From NCBI RefSeq assembly GCF_036417845.1, contig NC_089980.1, positions 133,140,516 to 133,204,515 of the forward strand: a stretch of DNA of 64,000 bases, written 5' to 3'. A model generated the notes under the pieces. The model was not told where the DNA came from. It saw only the letters and a program-made list of their open reading frames with translations, and searched no databases. The stretch's first letter is position 1. Every line of letters starts with the position of its first letter. The position numbers and the translations under genes are program-made. Source of the DNA: Apteryx mantelli. Its lineage: Eukaryota; Chordata; Aves; Apterygiformes; Apterygidae. Below are positions 12,606 through 27,100 of this stretch, piece after piece.

Positions 12606-15600
12606 CCTCTTCTGTGAGGCTCAGAATACTATTGATGTGTAATTTAGGTAGGTTTCTGTAGACTCCATTCTGTTTCCAGACTGTACTGTTGTTCTTGATG
12701 TATTTTTTTATTGTAGGTAGAGAGCCTGGTCTTAGAGACCACAGTTTCTAGGCGCTGTTCAAATGTATACAGAAAATAGACCTGCCTGACTAATTTGCAA
12801 ATGAAGTGTAAGACAGCGAGTGACAGATGGCTGAGGCAGACTGGCAAGAATAGGAAACAGTCAGACAGTACAACCGGTGTGTTAGACGGTGGTTGCAATA
12901 CTGTGTATCCTGCCCGGTAAATTATAGGCTGCAAAGGAAGGGAGAAATGCAAAAGAGGACAGTGAGAGGTTTTCTGTTTAATGTTTTAATGCAGAGGTGC
13001 AACATGAGACTAAGGCCTTTAGCATAACCTGACTTCCCGTTCTTCTAAATTTTTTTCTCCAGTTAGAATGTTTTTTATATATAAACGTCTGCAAGCATGT
13101 AATGGGTGGATCAGTAGGGGGTTTTGTACCTTTTTTCTAAGGTTTAATAGCAGTTGTGAAGGAGCAAGAGATTTTTCCCTGTTTTTTTGTTGTTGTTGTT
13201 TTTTTTAATAGAGGATCACTTTCAAAGTTGTTGGTGTCCTTTCTGCATCCAGATGGATTGGAAGTACGTTTTTAATCATGCTAGTGTAGTTGTTTGCTGG
13301 GAGGAGAGGGGGAGGGAAAGAGGGCTGAGCACTCTCCTTGACTGTGATGAGAAGCAGCTGAAATGCTATAAATGTCGATCTCTGTAGGTAAAATAGTAAA
13401 TCAGGAGTGGGCAAGGCAAGCATTTTATTTGTTTAAACTGTCCCGTGGCTTTTTGCTGGTTATTTTTCTAGTTTAACTGGATTGACAAAGGTAGGGAATG
13501 AATGGCATGTGTTTTATGGTTGTTTTACAACGTTACATCTCCAAGTGAGGGTATAAAATAGCAATGCAGCAATAAAACAAAGTTCTTCAGCTCTTAGTGT
13601 TCTTTTTATTACATTTCATTCTCATATTCGGCATTATATTCAGTTAGGTCCTGACTCAGTGTCACTGGCATCAACAGAGGGGTCTCCAAATACTTCAGCA
13701 GGCTCAGGAACAGATTTTTGATAGACTCTGAGCTTTCTGGATCCCCTAACTGAGTTTGGTTTTGCTCCTAGAAGTACGATGCTTCTGAAGGGGTTAAGGG
13801 AGTGCTGGTTCTAGGCCTGCTGCCCATGTTTTTTTGTGACCGTCTGTCCTTGCCTCAGTTTCCCTAAGCAGAAAAAGATAGTCATCTGATTCAGAAGGGG
13901 GGAGAAGACTAAACTAAACTTTCAAGGATCACTTTAAAATACTGTAATAAAGGAAGAATATTTAGAAAGCTTTTCTTACCGGCCCTGAGTTTACATAGTT
14001 AGTATGAATGAGTTTCATACAGCTTCTCATAATGAATAACTTTGTAATCCTGGTTTCCTTCACAAGGTTGACTAACAATCCCTTATCTATTATTGTCCTT
14101 GGTATTTTAAATTTTTAGCTTTCCCAGGAGTGCCAGCTAACTATTATTATGAGACATACGTAAGCATTTTTAGTCTGAGCTGGGGATTCCCACGAGGCAG
14201 CTCTCCTGTTGGTCTTCATTTGCTGTAATTTCGTTCAGAGCAGTGTGGAAGTTAATTGTTGGGCTTAAGTGTTTCCAGCAATAAGACAGAATTGATAGCG
14301 GATATTGGACTGGGTTCATTCCTAAATCCAATGCGTGGGAGCTCCTTGGAGTTTGCTACGTACATTATCTACTCATTTATTGTTTGAATTCCCCCCAAAC
14401 AACTGCTCATTTCAGGACAGCCTTCCAGAACCTTTTCTTTATGCCTTGATTGTTTGCGTTGTTTTTTACCGTTCTCAAGCCAAAATGCAGCACTGCTGTC
14501 TGGAAATATAAGAGTTGCATTAAATTCTCCAGAAACCTACTCTTGCTTTTTTTCCCCTCCAAAACGATGCAAAAGAAAAAAATAATATCCAGGAATGATG
14601 CACAAAATGGCAGCCAGGACCTGAATCGAAGGCAGCTTCTTGGAGGACAAAGACTGGTGTCTCTACAGAGCGCTCCCTAGTACTGGCAAAAAAATTAATA
14701 GCTCTATTCCACCTAGTCTGAAATAGTGTTTCCAGTGTTTCAGGAAGCTAATATGGTATGTGGAACTGAAGTCTTCAAATAGGTAGTATTCAAAAAAGTT
14801 GTCGTGGGCGATATGGTAAAATAGCAGTACTTGTATAAAAAAAGAAAAGTAAAGTGTGGATTTTTCTTTTAGCTCAATCATCGGGTGTGAAATTGAATTG
14901 AGAAGTCTCCAAACTATATTAAATCTCACCCCCTTGGCACTGCCACAGGAACAATTTATTTCGTCTTGAAGGAGCCTTTGGTTTCCAGATCAGTGGAGCT
15001 AAGCAGGAGGAATGTGCGTCACTTTGAGGTAAACAGGGATGTGAGCTGGTTAAAAACAGAAAAAGCAACGCAGCAAAATTCTGTGCCCCTGACATTTGTC
15101 AGCCTCTTCTGAAATGTGAATGCTGTTTTCATTAAGCTTTAGGGCAGATATTATCTCTGTCCCTTTCTTTGTACTGATGATTCGGAAGCTGAACATAAAC
15201 GTATTTAGGAGTTCAGTTGATTTTCAAGAAGCAAATCCATCTTGTTTTGTTCAGCAGGAGGTTTGCGGTGCTATTCAGATCGTCCCTGGGTGATCTGTCC
15301 TCGCGCGGGAGGACGGGTGGGGAGGGATGACTCCTACTGCCTCCGTTCCCAGGCAAGGTGGAACGGTCAAGCTTCTTCCAGCCCGACATTTCCTACCTAT
15401 TTTTGTTACCACAAGCTTTTGCGAGATGATGAATTACAGATGTCTATACTGCATTGTGTCATGTCTGCTACATTTCTCAAAGAGTCTTTTTCTGGAACAA
15501 GCCCCTGCACCTGTAAGCAGGAAACCTTACCTCAAGTATTTTTGGTGTCAGAATGATTCTGGCACATAGTTAAGGCAATACTCTGGACACGGCCTTCAGG

Positions 15601-16119
15601 ATCAGTAAGATTTAGGCAGAAGCTTCTGAAACAGCTCTATTGTAGAGGACAACATGGCAGCACGTGCGAGCCACAGATCAGTGCAGACACATTTTGGGGT
15701 AATACATGGTCTGCTCGGGGTTGGTACACTGGAGGAGGAGGTGGCCAGAGGAATAAGGTCATTTAGCATAAAGTCTGAAATACAGACTGTTTATTCTTTT
15801 CAACTGCATAGTAGGGATTAGTACATTAGCATTATATTAACATTAATAAGATTGCGGTAGTACAAGCAGATTGGTTTTGATTTAACCAAAGTGAGCAAGA
15901 TTTAATACTTTTTTTTAACCTGACACTCTCAAAGTCCAACCTTAAAATTGCTTTTTTTTTTTTTTAATACAGATAATTCCTTTCCCAGCTCAACATTTAC
16001 TGTTTTCCTTATATTTAGTTACAGCTCATATTTAGATACAGCGAGAAACACATCCTACCTTTGCCTTTGTTTCCCAGGGAGAGTTCTTCTGCTTTTATCT
16101 CCTGTGATAGGCTTGCCCC

Positions 16120-16390
16120 CCCTTTTTTTTTTTTTTCATCCTTGCAGTCCTCCCCTGGTCCTCTTCCAGTTTGTCTCCATCTTTCTTAACCCTGGATGAC
16201 CAGAGCCAGGCACAGTATCTAGACTAGGTTGTTAGAGTACCTGCTATGTGGCATTAACAAACCCCAGTCTTGAAGTGACTTCCCACTGATATTTTCTAGG
16301 ATCATGTATGCCTTTCTTGCACCTGTGCCACTATCGTGATTCAGTTATCACCCTAGGATTAACCAGTAACACCTAGGTTGTCCTCATTGC
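16120..16390 (-). mobile_element. Ancient CR1-type LINE remnant, antisense
   Basis: Order of motifs follows antisense CR1: TTCCAGTTTGTCTCCATCTT, a degraded 'cagagccaggcacagta', then AGGATCATGTATGCCTTTCT and TGCACCTGTGCCACT. Divergence is high, indicating an old insertion. It lies in the presumed RCAN2 intron. Confidence 0.55.
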
Positions 16391-16847
16391 TATAAAGTGG
16401 AAATTGATCTGTTGGTAGAATTTTTCGTTGCTAGACTTTAAGTGCATGGTGTCTTTACGTACTGTCAAATTTCCTCTTTCATCTTGTGCTGTAGCTATGT
16501 GGAAACAGAAAGGATGCTGGACTCTGAGACTTCAGTCTATCTGATTGTTATAGAAATTTATACCAAAAGTATAGAACTCATTTCAAGTAAAACATATTTC
16601 CTAATTGTAAATTATGTCTTGGTTTTCTTATTGCATGCAATTGGGTATTTGTGTGGGGGTTTTTTTCTTCACATACAAGACCAGGAAACATTGAAATGGA
16701 AAAAAATGTTTGCTTTATTTTCTTACCAAAAATCTAGGAAACAGGATTAGACTAAAGTTTTAAATCACAGTCATCTCCTAAATCAAATGTGGAACAAGGG
16801 TGATAATGAGCGTAAACATACTGAATAATAAAATGTAATTTGTGTTC

Positions 16848-16926
16848 TGAGTTCTGGGGCTCTAATCCAAAGCTCACTGATATCTGTGGAAAGACTTCCA
16901 CTGATTTGAATTAGGCCTTGGCTTTT
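16848..16926. repeat. Ancient palindromic amniote repeat remnant
   Basis: The block from TCTAATCCAAAGCTCACTG to CTTCCACTGATTTGAATTAG and GGCCTTGG is an imperfect hairpin (AATCCAAAG... with ...CCTTGG ends). It resembles the widespread palindromic repeats of turtle, crocodilian and bird genomes with a 'ttgacttcaatgggctttgg' arm. Family name not assigned. Confidence 0.45.
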
Positions 16927-16984
16927 GTCCTGAATGAACACAATACCAGTGGAGCCACTCATGAAAGAAATGTTTGGAAATAAG

Positions 16985-17650
16985 TCATAGTAACATAGAA
17001 GTGGAAGGAACTTGCCCTGTCAGAACCCAATTCACTTGCTAATTCAGGTAGTCATGTTTTACAGTGCTTGTTGTGGCAATGCTTTGTCATAGCTCCTTAC
17101 ACGAACTAACCAAATTCAATCTTAAAAAATCATTTGCCACCGCTGCTATAATTGCAAGGTTGTTTCTGAGTCATTACTCTGATGTTTGAAACCTTTTTCT
17201 AACTTCCAGCTTAAGCCTGTTCATGCCCACTTGTTTCTATTTGTTTTATGCCAACAGTCTTCTAGTTTAAATAGTTTTTTCTTTACTCTCTATCCTGTTC
17301 TAAACTAGTGATGACTGTCCTGTCTCCTCTCAGTCTTTGCTTTGCTAAACAAGCCAAGAATTTTAATTTCTTCTCCTTAAGTTGTTCATTCCTTTTATCT
17401 TAGTAGCCTTTATTTGAACCTATTCCCATTTGGCTTAATCTTTCTGGGAGGCAGGCACCAAAACCTGTATTTCAATGAGGTGTAATAGTGCTTTATGTAA
17501 TGTTGTTACTAATTTCTTTGCTTTACTGGAAATACCTTTCCAGATAACATCCAATATTATGTTTGCCTTCTGATGGCAGCGTTTCACTGATCACTTTTGT
17601 CCTGTGACTTGCACACAGGTTCTCTGTATCTTGGTTCCCCAGGTGAGCTG
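16985..17650 (-). mobile_element. Ancient CR1-type LINE remnant, antisense
   Basis: It begins AACATAGAAGTGGAAGGAAC, matching the antisense CR1 3' terminus, then passes TCTCCTCTCAGTCTTTGCTT, TTGCTAAACAAGCCAAG, a segment with GAGGTGTAATAGTGC, and ATTATGTTTGCCTTCTGATG before losing similarity near the AGGTTCTCTG at about 17625. The full order of antisense CR1 3' landmarks is kept despite strong divergence. Confidence 0.6.
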
Positions 17651-20600
17651 CTGTTTAGTAGTACAAGTAGGTTTTAGCCCACAAGCCTACAGCTTTGCGC
17701 TTTGTACTATGAAACTCTTGAGGTGGGTCTGTTAGTCCAGTGCTCAGTTCTTCCTTGGACGGTACTGTTTGTCCTCTGCGTTGTCGGAAGTGAGAACAAT
17801 CAAGCTTGAGTAATCAGCAGCCTTAATTAGTACGTTCCTACATTGTGCTAATAAAATAAAATTAAAATAAAGAGAAGAAACTGCTAGAGGTGGTGAATGC
17901 TAGGATATGGGAGCTGACGTGAGGTGACAGGAAAGACCCTTGGGGAAGAACTGGTGCTGGTATTGGGGAAAGGGGCTTGGTGAAGGAGCAGCATGATGGG
18001 GAGGGGACACAGTTCAGAAGAGAGGAGTGAGAATTCCTGCAGCGTGGGTCAAAATAACGCTACTCAAATTTGTCCATTAGCAACATTAATTGGGTCTCAC
18101 AGGCACATACTTAGGATGGATAAAGACATGGAAAATCTGAGAAATAAATGCATAACTCTCATAATTTTCTGCATTTTGAGTCAGATTTTACTTGAAGATT
18201 AGCAACAGTGCTGCTTAACTTAGGAAGTTCCTTTATTTTTTCAGTGGGTCTCAAAATATTCTGAAAGTTTAAAAACTTACTCTGTAAAAACATTTAAAAA
18301 TAAATCCCGAATTGAGATGATTATGAATCTTGAATTATTTTTCCACAAAAACTTGGAGAGAGAATTTGCAAAGCTCTTTAAAATGCATGTGATACATTTT
18401 CTTAGAGATCAGAATGGCTCTAAAAGACTTTTATCCAGATAAGTACCTTCAGCAGATATCAGAGGCAACAGCAATTAAGGCATAAGGCATTTCCTGGGAA
18501 TTAATATCAAGCTGGGAGGAGTTGTGACAGCTCAAGATGCTGAGGGCCATTAACTGTGGTTGATGGTTAATGATGTCTGCTAAGGTCATTATTGTTATCA
18601 GCTGAAAATGGAGAAGAACTCAGAGGTGTGAATTTTTTTTAATGGGAAATGCAGTTTCACTTGGTGCAGTAGATACGAGCCCATTGCGGACAGAATGCCC
18701 TGTAATCATATCGAATAGAGGGCTCTGAGGTTTTTTTCCTGACATTTTTAGGAGCGTTAATCAAAGCTGGAGCTCTAAAGCCGTGCTAATATCAAATTGG
18801 AAAGTAAGCCAAATAAAGCCCCTAGTGCTTTAATGATCTCCCAGTATTACGTTTGGCGTCCACTACTTAATCAGCTTTATTTAGAGATACTCCCATCTGT
18901 CCTTTCAGTGCCTAATGAGAGTACATCTCAGGATTGTTCAGAAATGTGCCCAGAACACCCTTTACGCTCACTGTTCTTGGAGCCTCTTTTAAAATTACAT
19001 CTGCCCTGGTTTTGCACCGTGACACCCCGCAGTGGCCCGAACCAAGATCTCGGTTCCATATTGGTACACAGTGTATGGAAAGAAGGCGAACATGTAAGAC
19101 AGGCCAACACAAGTAAGTATTGCTGTGTTGGTATAGAGAATCTGTTCCCTAATGAATAATTAGCCCAAACAGATACTTCCCAGTGTCCAGACAAGTCCCT
19201 GCGTAGTTCGTTCCATGGCTGATCAGATATTTTTTATACGATGAACGATTTCATTGGTGACTTGTGGGGGGACTGAAAGAGGTACTACAGTGGGCTATGA
19301 AATGTTCGCCTTGCTGCTTATTTTTAGCCAATGTGTGACTTCTGTTAAAACACATTGCTTGTCTCATATATAAATAAGCTTGTTTATTTTAACATGCTTT
19401 TTTAAAAAAGTGTTGAAGTCTGAAATAGTTAATATAGGTAACTTTAAGATGTACACTTTAATTAGCTAGTCAATATGATCTGTTCCTTAGATTATAAACA
19501 GTGCTACATACTTTTGAGTGCTACATAAGTCTTATTTTACATACGTGCTGGTCCCCTGTCCTTTTCTCTCCCGTCCTCCTACCCTCTCCCTCTGCTCCTT
19601 GTGAAGGTTGTAGGATCAAAAACCCAAGCATGGCAGGACTGAAACCGACTGCTACTTTTGGCTGACCTTTATACAAATGCCACTCGAGGTAGACTCCTGT
19701 AGACTCCTGCTCAGGAAATACAATTTTGCAAAACTGTAAACAGTTAAAAAACAGATCTTATGTGTGAAATACTGAATGTTTTGAATGTTAGATGGTATGA
19801 CTAGATCTGCTTGTACAAACCTATCAACTTCACGCTGTTTGTGAGATTACTGCATGCCTCTATTCACCCTCAACCAAACCACTGAACCATCTCCTCTGTT
19901 TTTTTCCTCTAACATATCCCCTGTGGTAAGAGGAGGAGGTGCGTGAGGTCAGGCAAAATGAAATGAAAATCGTGAAAGCTTAGCAGACCACAGAGAAGTT
20001 CTTCTGTGAGGCTGCCAGAGATGGAATAGTGGTTATGGGGAAGAAGACCGCAGAGTTGGCAGTAAAGGAGATCCAGTCGGTATATGCGTATTTACAGTGT
20101 TTCATACTTCTTGCCGTGAAACTGGTCTGTTTTTCCAGTTAATTCTTTAACAAGCTTGTAATGCTGACAGGCACTCCTGCAGTGCTGTTAGTGCTCCTTG
20201 ATGCCTCTTCGCTGTTCTTCAGGGTAAATTTTTCAAAGAAGTTCTGCATTCCTCACCCAGCTTGTAAGATCAACAGATGAGAACTGAAATATTGATTAGA
20301 TTATATAAATTGAACTTCATCTTCTGCAGCCTCTACCGGCTATCCACTCTCAGGAATAAGAAATTGTTTTCTTCCATGAGAACTAAAGAAGCTACATTTT
20401 AAAATTCTTACTTGTAGATGTATAAAAGCAAACATCAGGTTATTGTAATTATACTAACTTCTCAACATGACGTAATAGCCTTCAATGTACGAAATGGTGT
20501 GGCCAATCATTTTAAATACTGTTTTTTTTTTCCAGAGATAACTAAAAAAGAAAGGTGCTTTACTCCGGCTGATTTTCTATCCTCTATGACTTCAGATCTT

Positions 20601-21498
20601 GGTTACAGTAGTTAAAACAATAGGTCTGTATGTGAGACTCACCGGATGCAATTCTAAAGCCTGAGTGAACACAAAGGTTAGACTAAAAGGGAACTGGTCA
20701 CTTTTGGTCTGCACACTTTATGAATCTGCGCCCATGTGAATGAAGAGACCTATGCATGTGTGTCAGAGTTGGTTTAAGGACTTTGGTTTCATTCGATGGG
20801 GTGGAACTAATCCTCTGTGTGTACACAGGTTATAGAAAAATTATAGAGAAAGTCTGATCCTCCAGGTGCTAACATATCTTGAATTTCTATTCATTTCAGT
20901 AGACCCGTAGATCTGGTATATTTTAGACCTTTCTTTTACAATGTTAAGATAACCTTATTTATGTCATCTCCTTTTGAACATGGAGGTCTATAACTAAAAA
21001 GTTTTAAGCCTGAAATTTCTCTTTGGGACAGGTCACTGTTTGCAGTTATCTGATTTTTTTGTTGTTTTTTTGTTTTTGTTTTCCTTCTGCTACAGTCACT
21101 CTCAAGAAATTGATATATATCTGCTCTAAGTATTTAAATGACAAAATGTCCAGAAAACCTTACCTGTGACACAAAACAACCTGAATGCAACCCTGAGTTG
21201 CAGTGGGCCAAACTTTGTCTGCTTCCTTTACTGTGATTCAGTGCAATCTATGCTTACATGCAGATGAGACCACAGTGGTCTGGTATTTTCAGTCATGTGC
21301 CTTTTGCATTTTCACTTCATAAGTTACCATCACAATTTTGCTGAACTTTCATGAGAAGCTGATGCGTTTTCAATTTGAAGACTCCTTGCTGCAAACATTT
21401 TCCAGAGTTCAGCACTTTCTGACCAGTGCTTGTCTTATTTTCTTTTCACAGAGCCTTATTAGTCTATGGTCATCCACTCCACAAGGACCGTAAACTGA

Positions 21499-21816
<318 letters not shown>

Positions 21817-23899
21817 TAGCTTCTAATGGAATATTGTCCAGTAAACCTGAATGAAAGTAATAAAAGTTTCTCCCATGCCCAATCTCTCTGCTAAAGGATT
21901 ACTCAAACCTCCTTATGTGGTCTGAGCCATACCTTCCCAGTGGGTCTGCAGTAAACCTGAGGGACCAGTTAGGACCCAAGTTGCTTATACAACACACAGA
22001 AGTTACATAGCTTAGAACAGATTTACAACATTTGGTATTTTGTGTGGGGAAACTCTCTAAACTAACCATAAAAAAAAGTGGAAATGTGAAGTATCTTAAG
22101 TTCCTAAAAGAAGTAGGACTGAATTACTTTTATCTGACTGCAACTCTGAGCCAGAGTCAGGCTTACTCCTGCCTTTTTTTGTCTTATTAAATAAATGTGT
22201 GAATTTTTTAAGAGGAATTCAGTAAGTTCACTTGACAGGGAGATGCTAGGGGGAGAAGAATGCCCCCCAGCCCAGAACATGCGCAAGTGATTATAACCAT
22301 CTGTTAGAAGTAGGAGATGAGGGTTAGATTCTTCTTGAACAAGGGAGGGAGAGAACCCAGATCTCCCAATGCTTGGGTGAGTGCAGATACCTAAAGCAGA
22401 TATGTGCTTGAGTGAGTTGAGTGTGCCCTGGTGGTCACAGCCAGGCTACAGAAAGGTGGAGGGAGGTTGAGAACCCTGACCACTATCTCTTCTAAATATT
22501 TTTTTATTAAATGGCTGTGGCCACAGTGGCTTATGGGATACTCAGTAGTGCCAGTAAGCAACACAGGTGTGCTTTGGGCTGCCAGATTGGTCCTTCAGAG
22601 GTTTTAGGTTAAGGGAAGTCTCATTTGAAGATCTTAATCAAACTTAAGAGGAAGTTAGGTTTTGAGCTTCTCAGCCCTATCAAGATAGCAGTTGTTCTGA
22701 GCACATGTAGAAGCAGAACTTCAGGAAGATGGGGAGCTATGGCTGTGAAAAACACAAGGTGCATGGTGGGTTAGATGAGTTCAGAAGCTCTTACTGTTGG
22801 ATTTAGGTGTTGAAAATCCACCTCAGTCCCACCCTAAATGCCTTAATCTCCTAGACTTGGCCCAGATGGTTTTCTGAAAGGTTGCAGTTGAACTGCAGTT
22901 GAAGAAGGTCTGATAATCATTTCACTCTAACTACACAATCAAGAGGTTAAGAGGAAACTTGGGATAACCCAGGAAATGGAAAAACATGGATAATAGTGAT
23001 TAATCTCCATATCTAAGCTGATTTCCTGCAAAGCCAATTTAAGTATTTGCGCTATGTTCTCCAGTACATGCAGTCTTAGAAGAATTTACTAGTTGTGTCC
23101 AGGGAATGAACACAAGGAAGCAGCAGTGTCTGGGGAAGTCTATGTTTACAGGGACCTAAGCCAGAATGAATAAGAACTTCCAGAATTAGAAGTTCTGGGG
23201 AACATGGAGTGGGGAGACTCAAACTGGCTTTTTGCAGAGCCCATTCAGGTATAGCAAGGCTTTTTATCTCAGGCTTGCTGTCACACAGATGCAATTTATC
23301 ACTTCTGGGTCTGAGTTGACCGTAAACTTGCTCAGATGTGACTGTAGCTGTGGCATAATTCATCTGTATTGAGGCTTCTTTAATATACCAGACAAGCAAC
23401 AATTAAACTAGGTAATTTAAGATAGAAATAAAATGAGAAGAATTAGTTACTGAGACAACTGACTAAGGATCATGATAGATTACTTTATCACTTTAACTCA
23501 ATAAGCCAAATCTTCAGAACTTTTCTAAAGTTACTGATATGGCCTTGGTGCAGGAGTTACTGATTTCTAGTTTAATGACTGCTTTTATTTAAGAGTTTAG
23601 ACCAGTAGATCACAAGAGCACCTTTTAGCCTCACAGATCTCTGAATTAGCAGCTGTGGAGACCAAAGTTTGCTCTTATCCTCAGAGAACATGTCCAGAAG
23701 GCACAAACATTGTAGCTTTGCTTGTATAACAGTCCCCCACAGTGTATTTGCTGTAGAGGAACCATCTGTAAGGTTGAGATGAAATGTGTCTCCAGGCCTT
23801 GTCTACCGAGACTGATTTTGAGACCCTGCCTGGGTGTCATTTGCTATTAGAAGTGTGTGATTTGAGTAGTCATTGCTCTACCCATCCTAAACTAAATGA

Positions 23900-24160
<261 letters not shown>

Positions 24161-27100
24161 TAACTATAGAGGAAGTTATTGTAAAGCCTGTACATTGCTA
24201 AGTTGCATTAAACCGTTGGGTTTAACTTCATACGTATCAACTGGTTCTTTGCTAAGAATGAATTTTACTTTATGTATGTACATACTTTTTTCTTAACTGC
24301 AGGTAGGGTGTTCTGCATTATACAGAACAGAGAGTTCTTGCTCTGCAAGTGGTTAGCCTAAAGTGTGGCTTGTAAGTGCCCTTTGATTGAGTAGCAGATC
24401 AAAGCTTGTTTACATACATTTTTGTTGTGTTTTTTTTTTTTTTAATATATATTTAGATGGGACAACTGATGGATTTATGCAGGGACATGACAAATGCTTG
24501 TCCATGAACTTGAAGAGGTTTTTGCTTTAAATCGGATCTGCTGGAGACTTCATTCCAAGATGCAGATCATCAAATGTTTAAGCATCATTGCATCTCCATC
24601 AGAGTGGAGAATCTCTCACATGAACAAGTTAATTGAGAGAGGACTGCTATTCCCCAGTCATGGCAGGATTGCTCTGTTGTGACTGCCCAGTTTCTATTCG
24701 AAATAGTATGCAGAAGGAATGAGATTAGTTGTAGCCTATATGAAAATGAGACAAATGTCAATGGATAATGCAGACGGGCAGTCAGAAGAAAGTCTTTCTT
24801 CAGCTGATGTTAGGAATTGAAGCTAGCTGGGATTTTCTAAACAATGCTTTCTCTTAGAGAATGCCGATCTGGTGAAACCAAGCTTTTCATAGGGAAGGAC
24901 TAGTTTTGATTTAAGTTATCTTTTAAAATAGAGTTTTCTTTGAAAGTTGTTAAAGCATTTTAAAATTTCCAAAACAAAAAAGGTTCCAGTTTTAGGCCTA
25001 AGCCATATCATTTAGAAATTAAGGTCTAACTTAAGTTCATAAACTATAAGAAAGAATAGTATGTTAAATTAGCTTTATATTGAAACAAAAACCTTCAGAT
25101 TCAATCTAAAATAATATATATATTTTTTTAACTTGTGAAAATTTCTCAGAGTTTATTTTCAGGATTTTTGTGGGATATGAAAATTGTTTTTTCTCCAGCT
25201 CTACTGAATGTGTTGCTTCCTTGTTCTGGGAGTAGCTTCCAATTTCAGACATCTTATTACTGGGGTTCTTGTGTAACTGCATTGGTCAACAGAGTAACTC
25301 AGAGCTGAAAGAAGCACGTGGGGTGCAGGAAGATGTTTGATTCACATGTTTTGCAGGATAACGTCATATCCTTTTCACGTGGGATCTCTCACAGGGGAAA
25401 ATGTGTATCAGGAGAATTTCCTCCAAGACTCCTGTGTTTTATTCCCCTTCAGACAGTAAATCCATAGACAAAGGCTGTCAGGTCCAACACTTCTTACTGT
25501 ATTATGGATTATTATTTTCAGAATTGATGTTTTGCTTCTAAACTGCTGAACAAAAGGAAAACAAAAAACTCTCCTTTTTCCTTTGATGCATCAGTGTTAT
25601 AAATGGAAACATGTAAATTAATCCCATAGCTAGCTTGGTAATAAATCGATTCCTGTTCTAGAGCAGTGGAATGTGAAATATCACTCATTGTTCCACACTC
25701 TGGGACAGCTTTGCGTGAAGGTCATATTCACCCTTGTTTAAGGAGCCTGCAGGGAGCAATATTAAAAGCCGTTGTGTGCTCTCTTCTTTCTATTTTTAGC
25801 ACTTGTTAAAGAGATCAATTTTAGTTAACTGCAGTGGAGGCTTTAAAATACTGCTGCAGTTCTCAGTTGTGCATTTACTATGTTTAGAATTTCACTGAAA
25901 AACAAATCCCTCCAAAACTTGGTGTCACATCAGTGAAACGTGCTTCTGTATGTCAGATAATAATGTTAGCCTCATATGCTTGTTAGATAAGTTAGATTAT
26001 TCCATTCAAACAAAAACATGGCCAAAAATGGAACTACGGCTTATGAACTACCAGAAAAAAAATTGCTTTTTTGCACAGTTGTTTACACAAGTCAGAGTAG
26101 TAGAGCCTGACTCCTGCATCTTTAACTTGTGGGGAATTTTTGCTATATTAAATACACTGATTCGGTAAATCTATATGTGAACTAAAGCCCAGGACAAGGC
26201 TTGAGCATGTAAATGGTTCATAGTCTCTTTGTGTGTCCTCAGTACATGGTGAGCTTTACCCACCTACTTCACCGGGAATGCAAATCACACCACTTGGACA
26301 CAGACCCAGACATCTTTTCCATGAATACAGGCCATCTGCTTTCACGGTATTCTGCTATAATCATCACAGCCACAAAAGCAGAGACTAAAACTCTCCCTAG
26401 GTACAAAGTCTGGAAGTCTCCCTGCACAGTAAAATGAATAGGTTGGAAGTTAGTTAACAGATTTCCTTTTTCCAAGTGCTGTTTTGGGAAAGGTTTTTTT
26501 TTGTTTGTTTGTTTGGTTGTTGTTTTTTTTCTGGCAACCTTGTGGCTGCTACAATGTCTGTCTAGTATCTCAGAGGTCTGACAGATAAGGCTTCTTCCTG
26601 TGCACAAAGGACTGGACTTTGGTCCTATAGCATTAAATTGCGTTCTGCGAGGGTGCCCTTCATTGCTATGGAAGATCTCAGTGCATTTAATTAGTTTCTG
26701 GGTGACTGATGTGTATTTTCACTGTTCTGCAGATGTAGAGATTGAGCTCTGAATGAGATATGAACAATATGCAATAGACCCCAGTGACAGAGCTAGGAGC
26801 CTTGCCTGTGTCTACTAGCCTACAATTTTTTCGGTACACTGCAAATAAAGAGGTGTTATCATTAATCTCTTTAATGATGAGAAACGCTTCCACTGGCAAG
26901 AGAACTTTCAGTAGTTTACAATATCGATGAAGATATAAAGACATTGCAATGAACTATGCAGGAGTTTGGCTGTTTGCCTGTCAGGCCCAGGTCGTGTCTC
27001 TTCCTGGCCTGACTTTAACCTGGCTCTCTCCTACACAAACACTACCTACAAAGCTGCTGTTTAGTCTAGGCCCTCATTGTTTTCCGTGACATTTTTATAA

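Noticed and set aside
18797-19159. Plus-strand open frame of 120 residues with overlapping minus-strand frames
   Set aside because: No motif, no bordering splice sites in a coding-compatible arrangement, and equal openness on both strands.
22915-22945. AATCAAGAGGTTAAG, faintly like the end of an RCAN first exon (NQEVK)
   Set aside because: It lies downstream of the exon it should precede, has no donor GT at the right place and no open frame before it.
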